Shown one piece after another: positions 6,818 to 10,695 of a stretch of DNA of 10,695 bases; within the stretch, counting starts at the first letter, position 1, and every line of letters starts with the position of its first letter. Under the pieces are notes generated by a model. The model was not told where the DNA came from, made no database searches, and worked only from the letters and a program-made list of their open reading frames with translations. The DNA lies in contig CAJJQT010000043.1 in NCBI GenBank assembly GCA_905193995.1, positions 1 to 10,695 on the forward strand. The letters run 5' to 3'. A program made the translations under genes and the position numbers. This DNA is from an uncultured Porphyromonadaceae bacterium. GTDB lineage: Bacteria > Bacteroidota > Bacteroidia > Bacteroidales > Muribaculaceae.

Positions 6818-8014
6818 TCACTGTGCTGATGATTTTGTAATGGCGAAGGTGGTGATAATCGGATAGTGGTCGCTGTTGCGCGGAGTGGGACGAGTCATCT
6901 TCAGCGGCTGCAGGGCACCTCGGTAGAGAGTGTGGTCGATGCGGAAGTAAAACCGGTTGGCGTAGTAGGTGATCATCGGTCCGAAGCCGACCTCAGGATA
7001 AACTTCCTTCATGTCGTAATCGGCGAGCCGACGGAGAGTGTAACACCCGGGCACGTCGTTGAAGTCGCCGGTCACGATGACATTGGGACCTCCCAGACGG
7101 GCTATGTAAGTGCCGAGGCGCTCGGCGTCGAGCTCGCGGCCTTCGGCGGCCTTCTGTATTTTGCCGAGCAGCTGCGATTTTACGTCCTTTACGTTCTCGC
7201 GCACCGACATGTTGTTTTTCTTAAGGTCGGTGATGTCTTCGTAGAGCAGCTTGTCGGTCGGCCGCAGGTTGTACGACTGCAGATGGACATTGAATAAAGT
7301 TATTGGCAGCCCTTCGATTTCCACGCGGAATACGGCTATTTCGTTGCCCTTGCTTTTGGCGTAGCCCGTAGGTATCGACTCGACGGGATATTTCGACAGA
7401 ATCATCTGTGTGCGTCCGTTCATCAGTATGTAGGGATAGATACGGCTGAGCGAGTCGACCTGGGCGTGCGGCATGGGCGTCCTGTTGTTGAGCGGTACGA
7501 AGCCGCCGGCCTCCTGCAGGCATACAATGTCGACCGGATTATTGATCAGGAACGACAAGGCCGGATTCAGGCCGTCGGGATAGATGCTGTCCTGCGACTG
7601 GAAGTTGCAGATGTTGTACGACATAAGGGTGAACTTAGGACAGTGCTCAAATTTGCTTTCCGACGGACCGAAAAGGTTGAGCGGACAGAAATTCCACAGC
7701 GCCGGAGCGCAGACAATGAAGGCGAGCATGTTTATGACGAGCGCGCGGCGGTTCCACAGGGCGTCCGTCACCGTCGTGACAGCGAAAGCTATGATCCACA
7801 GAGGCATGAGCATGACCATGATGCAGATGCCGCGGTAGACCGACGGACGGAAGTCGCCACCGTACGAAGCCATTATAAGTCCGACGGCCGAAACAAGCGT
7901 GAGCAGCGTGAGGATGACTTTCAGTGCCGTCTTCCACCATCTGCGTCTGTCCGGTGCAGTGCGTCTCGGTTCAGTTGTCGCTTTGCTGCGGCTGTGCGAG
8001 TTTCTTGCGTTCAT
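6818..8014 (-). CDS. Membrane-anchored endonuclease/exonuclease/phosphatase (EEP) family protein
   Basis: This is a DNase I-like (EEP fold) metal-dependent phosphodiesterase or phosphatase; members cleave DNA, phospholipids or inositol phosphates. A basic N-terminus (about 1-27) is followed by three predicted membrane spans (about 28-49, 61-85, 91-110) and a catalytic domain (about 127-398). Its motifs are intact: SYNICNF (132-138) with Asn134, CLQEAG with metal ligand Glu168, HLQS with His244, TGDFND (315-320) with Asp317 and Asn319, RIDH (358-361), and SDHYP (381-385) with the terminal Asp-His pair. Three spans with an Arg/Lys-rich cytoplasmic start put the catalytic domain in the periplasm (inference). 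The ATG at 8012-8014 lies 44 bases inside the preceding rhomboid gene. No other ATG precedes the first span, so the overlap is probably real and suggests coupled translation. The substrate cannot be told from sequence. Confidence 0.9.
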   Translation of the reverse strand: MNARNSHSRSKATTEPRRTAPDRRRWWKTALKVILTLLTLVSAVGLIMASYGGDFRPSVYRGICIMVMLMPLWIIAFAVTTVTDALWNRRALVINMLAFIVCAPALWNFCPLNLFGPSESKFEHCPKFTLMSYNICNFQSQDSIYPDGLNPALSFLINNPVDIVCLQEAGGFVPLNNRTPMPHAQVDSLSRIYPYILMNGRTQMILSKYPVESIPTGYAKSKGNEIAVFRVEIEGLPITLFNVHLQSYNLRPTDKLLYEDITDLKKNNMSVRENVKDVKSQLLGKIQKAAEGRELDAERLGTYIARLGGPNVIVTGDFNDVPGCYTLRRLADYDMKEVYPEVGFGPMITYYANRFYFRIDHTLYRGALQPLKMTRPTPRNSDHYPIITTFAITKSSAQ

Positions 8015-8657
8015 CGTCGGTTAGTGAGGCGAAGCCTGATGTACGGGCTTTGTCGAGAATTTCTGAATGATCTGATATAGTACGCCGCGGAGGCCTGACA
8101 AAGAGGCCGCAGACTATGCCGGCGGCAATGCCGCCTATATGTGCCACGCTACCGCCGGGATTAGCGCCGCGCAGCCCCCAGAGTATGGCGGCCAACCCCA
8201 GTCCGATGGCTGCAAGTGCCGCAGGCGTGCGGCGCAGGCGTGCGGCTATGTTTCTGTCAGAGGCAGGTAGGGCCGCACATACGGCCAGCACGGCGGCGGA
8301 TGCGCCTGTCAGCGATGCATGGGCAGATCCGGCAGCCGAGGCGGCAGCTGTGAATATCAGTCCTCCGGCAACCCCGCCGCCAAGGTAGGCGACGGCCAAG
8401 CCCGTATGTCCCGCTCGGCGCTCGTAAAGTGCGCCGGCGATTATAAGGACGGCCAGATTGACTGCCAGATGCCCGGGATAGGCGTGGCTGAACATGTAGG
8501 TGAGCAGCGTCCACGGACGGGCCGCGGCAGCGGCCATGTCGCCCGGCTGGCTCAGCCACGCAGTGTCAGCGCCCTGCGCCCACGCGGCAATGTAGACCGC
8601 GGCGTTGGCCACGGCGAGCACGGCGGTCGCCCAATATGTCCGCAGGGTGCTGCCCAT
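7971..8657 (-). CDS. Rhomboid-family intramembrane serine protease with C-terminal tail
   Basis: Rhomboids cleave transmembrane helices within the membrane using a Ser-His dyad. This 228-residue protein has six predicted spans. His63 and Asn67 (GHLAVNL) match the conserved HxxxN of the second span, TGASAA (117-122) carries the candidate nucleophile Ser120, and AHIGG carries His173. The usual GxSG reads GASA here, with Ala121 in place of the conserved Gly, so activity is likely but not certain. The protein is very Ala/Gly-rich. After the membrane core, a soluble tail (about 190-228, with SEILDKARTSGFASLTDDER) resembles the short C-terminal domain on many Bacteroidota rhomboids (DUF6576 by memory). 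It begins 7 bp after the other rhomboid gene ends, and its own end overlaps the EEP gene by 44 bp. The two rhomboids differ greatly in sequence, so they are an old pair rather than a recent duplication. Confidence 0.9.
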   Translation of the reverse strand: MGSTLRTYWATAVLAVANAAVYIAAWAQGADTAWLSQPGDMAAAAARPWTLLTYMFSHAYPGHLAVNLAVLIIAGALYERRAGHTGLAVAYLGGGVAGGLIFTAAASAAGSAHASLTGASAAVLAVCAALPASDRNIAARLRRTPAALAAIGLGLAAILWGLRGANPGGSVAHIGGIAAGIVCGLFVRPPRRTISDHSEILDKARTSGFASLTDDERKKLAQPQQSDN

Positions 8658-8664
8658 CAGTGTG

Positions 8665-9405
8665 TCAGAAGAACCAGTGATTGTTGAAGACTCCTTTTTT
8701 CTTCCAGTACAGTATCAGCAGCAGGCCGGCTATCATGCCACCCAGATGGGCGAAATGCGCCACGTTGTCGACCATATTGCCAAGACCCATGGCCAGCTCG
8801 AGGATGCCGTAGCCGATGACCAGATATTTGGCCTTGATCGGAACCGGAATGAAGAACAGGTAGATCGGTTGGTTTGGGTAGAGCATGCCAAATGCCAGAA
8901 TGATGCCGTAGACAGCTCCGGAGGCGCCGATCATCGACCCGTTGACGAGCTGGTTGATGTTGGCCGCGGCCGGATCGATGAAATTCAGGTTCTGCTGCAG
9001 CGCTTTCCAGCCTTCGGAGCATATGTATTCATAGCTAAGGTCCGCCGGCAGCATCGGTATGTAGTTATGGATCATTATGGCGAAGACCCCCATCTGTATG
9101 AAAGCAGCGAACAGTCCGCAGCTCACATAGTAGAAAAGAAACCGCGCTGAGCCCATGCTGCGCTCGATGATGGCACCGAACATCCACAGGGCGAACATGT
9201 TGAAAAATAAGTGGGCGAAGCTCTCCTGAATGAACATATAAGTGAATAGCTGAGCCACGTTGAATGCAGGCGAAGAAAAATAGTGCAGCGATGCGAATTT
9301 CATGACGCTCGCGCCCAACGAGGGGAACAGATTTATGGCTGCCCAGATAATTACATTGATTATCAGCAGATTTTTGGTTACCGGAGGTAAGGGCGGGAAT
9401 CTCAT
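8665..9405 (-). CDS. Rhomboid-family intramembrane serine protease, canonical active site
   Basis: This 246-residue, six-span rhomboid protease has a complete active site: His65 and Asn69 (AHLFFN) in span 2, GASG (160-163) with nucleophile Ser162, and AHLGG with catalytic His220. An insert of about 40 residues (113-155, between PADLSYEYICSEGWKALQQN and IDPAAANINQ) follows span 3 and would form a large extramembrane loop before the active-site span. Such inserts occur in Bacteroidota rhomboids and could influence substrate entry (inference). There is no soluble C-terminal domain; the protein ends in a short basic/aromatic tail. It is the first gene of the minus-strand cluster and has a consensus promoter 30 bp upstream. 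The ATG at 9403-9405 gives the short N-terminus MRFPPLPPVTKNLLIIN typical of the group. Its substrate is unknown. Confidence 0.95.
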   Translation of the reverse strand: MRFPPLPPVTKNLLIINVIIWAAINLFPSLGASVMKFASLHYFSSPAFNVAQLFTYMFIQESFAHLFFNMFALWMFGAIIERSMGSARFLFYYVSCGLFAAFIQMGVFAIMIHNYIPMLPADLSYEYICSEGWKALQQNLNFIDPAAANINQLVNGSMIGASGAVYGIILAFGMLYPNQPIYLFFIPVPIKAKYLVIGYGILELAMGLGNMVDNVAHFAHLGGMIAGLLLILYWKKKGVFNNHWFF

Positions 9406-9435
9406 TGTGTGGGTTTAGTATTTTGATATTATCTG

Positions 9436-9443
9436 CAAAGGTA
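9436..9443 (-). promoter_or_regulatory. Bacteroidales-type promoter -7 box for the six-gene minus-strand cluster
   Basis: The minus strand reads TACCTTTG here, an exact TAnnTTTG match, 30 bases upstream of the first rhomboid ATG. Transcription would start near 9429 and give a leader of about 24 bases. No good TTTG is present at the -33 distance; the region reads TTAGAC, with A/T-rich DNA further upstream that may act like an UP element. No other TAnnTTTG box was noticed in the short gaps of the cluster, so this is the best candidate promoter for the whole unit. Confidence 0.65.
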
Positions 9444-9477
9444 CGATTTTTCCTGCGTATGGTCTAATTAAATTAAT

Positions 9478-9515
9478 TTAAAAAATTCGGGAGCCGATTT
9501 TGAGGTCGGCTCCCG
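9478..9515 (-). terminator. Intrinsic terminator downstream of nagA
   Basis: CGGGAGCCGA (9488-9497) and TCGGCTCCCG (9506-9515) form a perfect 10-bp stem around an 8-base loop. Read on the minus strand, the stem is followed directly by AATTTTTTAAATT, the T-tract needed for rho-independent termination of nagA transcripts. On the plus strand the following bases are GTGTTTTATAG, so termination in that direction would be weaker. It lies 86 bp past the nagA stop and separates nagA from the rhomboid promoter. Confidence 0.9.
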
Positions 9516-9601
9516 GTGTTTTATAGACAAAGGAAAAAATAGTTGTTGCTCTAAAAAATAATACTAATTATGAAAACGTTTCTATCATTCTTATTTTAGG
9601 A
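9516..9601. other. AT-rich spacer between the nagA stop and its terminator
   Basis: This stretch is the nagA 3' untranslated region on the minus strand. It is strongly A/T-rich compared with the flanking genes. It contains the short palindrome AAACGTTT near 9574-9581 and, on the plus strand, a 9-codon open frame (ATG at 9570, TAG at 9597) with no promoter of the type seen elsewhere in the window. I see no gene or RNA element in it. Confidence 0.4.
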
Positions 9602-10695
9602 TCAGTAAATTTCAGCCGGTGCGACCTCGATCTCGCGTCCCATCTGGATGACGTTGGTGAGGATGATGTCGTCGTTGAAGATCATGATGTCGGCGTCCTT
9701 GCCGTAGCTGATGGAGCCCTTGCGGTCGTAGACACCCATGATGCGGGCCGGAGTCTCGGAGGCCATCCGGGCAACATCCGCCATCGGTATCTTGGCCTTG
9801 AGTACGCAGGTGCGGATCAGACGGTCCATCGTGGCGATCGAACCTGCCAGGGCCGAGCGGTCGGCGAGCTTGCAGACGCCGTCCTCGATGATGACGCGCG
9901 GGTCGAAAGCCGTCTTGCTGTCTGAAGCGGCGCAGGCCAGGGCGTCGGTGATCAAGGCTACGCGGTCGGTCCCCTTGAGCTTGTGGATGAGCCGGAGGAT
10001 CACAGGCGGTACGTGGATGCCGTCGCATATCATCTCGACGTTGATGCCATCGCGGAGATAAACGGCTTCGACGGTGCCGTCGTAGCGGTACATACCTTCC
10101 TTATGCGAGGCGGTCATGGCGCAGTAGAAGTGCGTGGCGAGGTTGAAGCCGGCGCGGTAGCCGCGTTCGACCTCTTCGTCGCGGGCGGCGGTGTGGCCCA
10201 GGGCCACCACGACGCCTTTGCTGCGCAGGTAGCGGGCAAACTGCTCGGTGTTGGGGAGCTCAGGAGCAGCATCCCAGCGCTTGATGCACTGGAACTGCTC
10301 GATCAGGGGCACATATTCGTTCGGATCGGGGATGCGGATGTTTTCCCGGAGCTGGCCCCCGGCCATTTTCGGGTTGAAGTACGGGCCTTCAAGGTGGAGA
10401 CCCAATACACCGTTCATCGGGTCTGTCATCAGTTTCTCGCAGGTGACGGCAGCGTCGCTGATCATCTGCGCCGTCGATGACGACAGGGTGGGGAAAATGC
10501 TGGTGGTACCATGAGCGCGGTGTGCTTCGATAGCGGTACGGAAAGCTTCCTCGGTCGTCTCCATGAAGTCGCTGCCGCCGCCGCCGTGGACGTGAATGTC
10601 GATACCGCCGGGCAGCACGTATCCCCCTTCGGCATCGATGATCTTGTCGGCGGTCGAGAGACGGTTGCTGTGGTTGAGCACGTCAAGGATGGTGG
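9602..10695 (-). CDS. nagA: N-acetylglucosamine-6-phosphate deacetylase, 5' end outside the window
   Basis: NagA converts N-acetylglucosamine 6-phosphate to glucosamine 6-phosphate and acetate, in amino-sugar catabolism and peptidoglycan recycling. It is a cytoplasmic amidohydrolase. The frame stays open past the GTG at 10679-10681 to the edge (codons for T-I-L-D precede it), so that GTG is internal; roughly 20-25 residues are missing from the usual 380-390. Counting from that codon, the metal and catalytic residues are HVH (30-32), Glu98 in LEGPYFNP, His163 in LGHTAA, His184 in ATHFYCAM, His223 in CDGIHVPP and Asp246 in LITDALA. The spacings match NagA. The HxH pair, which is QxN in mononuclear E. 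coli NagA, suggests a two-metal site as in Bacillus NagA. DRSALAGS and the C-terminal GKDADIMIFNDD strand complete the fold. Transcription ends at a strong terminator 86 bp downstream. Confidence 0.95.
   Translation of the reverse strand, partial: TILDVLNHSNRLSTADKIIDAEGGYVLPGGIDIHVHGGGGSDFMETTEEAFRTAIEAHRAHGTTSIFPTLSSSTAQMISDAAVTCEKLMTDPMNGVLGLHLEGPYFNPKMAGGQLRENIRIPDPNEYVPLIEQFQCIKRWDAAPELPNTEQFARYLRSKGVVVALGHTAARDEEVERGYRAGFNLATHFYCAMTASHKEGMYRYDGTVEAVYLRDGINVEMICDGIHVPPVILRLIHKLKGTDRVALITDALACAASDSKTAFDPRVIIEDGVCKLADRSALAGSIATMDRLIRTCVLKAKIPMADVARMASETPARIMGVYDRKGSISYGKDADIMIFNDDIILTNVIQMGREIEVAPAEIY

Noticed and set aside
9570..9599. Nine-codon plus-strand open frame beginning MKTFLSFLF
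   Set aside because: It resembles a signal-peptide start, but it ends after nine codons, has no promoter of the window's TAnnTTTG type, and lies in an AT-rich 3' untranslated region where such frames arise by chance.
10679..10681. GTG as the start of nagA
   Set aside because: The frame remains open upstream to the window edge, and the protein would lack the N-terminal strands normally present in NagA, so the true start lies outside the window.
1..10695. Mobile element, defence system, CRISPR array or tRNA/rRNA genes
   Set aside because: No transposase or integrase motifs, no terminal inverted repeats flanking a gene, no regularly spaced repeats and no cloverleaf-like or rRNA segments were seen; nearly all DNA is accounted for by recognisable chromosomal genes.

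Overview
The window looks like chromosomal DNA from a GC-rich member of the Bacteroidales (Bacteroidota), plausibly a Muribaculaceae-type gut bacterium. The evidence is promoter -7 boxes of the TAnnTTTG type (TAACTTTG twice, TACCTTTG once), start codons preceded by A/T-rich DNA with no clear Shine-Dalgarno, and typical Bacteroidales gene families: a signal-peptide-bearing Dcp, paired rhomboids next to an EEP-fold protein, and a ComEC without a C-terminal nuclease motif. The family-level placement is an inference.

Layout, left to right. Positions 1-441 (minus) hold the N-terminal part of a SulP-type anion permease that runs off the left edge. Positions 442-622 are a divergent promoter region in which two outward-facing promoters are interleaved inside a perfect 12-bp inverted repeat. 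Positions 623-3150 (plus) hold a two-gene unit: an exported M3 zinc peptidase (Dcp) and a small two-helix membrane protein overlapping it by ATGA. This unit meets, tail to tail and with a 31-bp coding overlap, a six-gene minus-strand cluster at 3120-9405. In transcription order that cluster is rhomboid protease, second rhomboid, membrane-anchored endonuclease/exonuclease/phosphatase (EEP) protein, shikimate dehydrogenase (aroE), YeiH-family exporter and ComEC-family protein. Its genes are separated by 7, -44, 13, 54 and 16 bp, so it reads as one operon driven from a promoter just upstream of the first rhomboid. Positions 9406-9601 contain that promoter and a strong intrinsic terminator for the next gene. 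Positions 9602-10695 (minus) are N-acetylglucosamine-6-phosphate deacetylase (nagA), whose 5' end lies beyond the right edge.

Functionally this is mostly housekeeping and membrane biology: amino-sugar catabolism, aromatic amino-acid precursor synthesis, peptide degradation in the envelope, intramembrane proteolysis, anion transport and possible DNA uptake. I see no mobile element, CRISPR array, tRNA, rRNA, toxin-antitoxin pair or defence cassette, and no clearly new system. The points most worth a second look are the interlocked divergent promoters, the pairing of a nuclease-less ComEC with a probably periplasm-facing EEP protein in one operon, the non-canonical active-site motif of the second rhomboid, and the convergent overlap of dissimilar reading frames. 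No gene-free stretch exceeds 200 bases.
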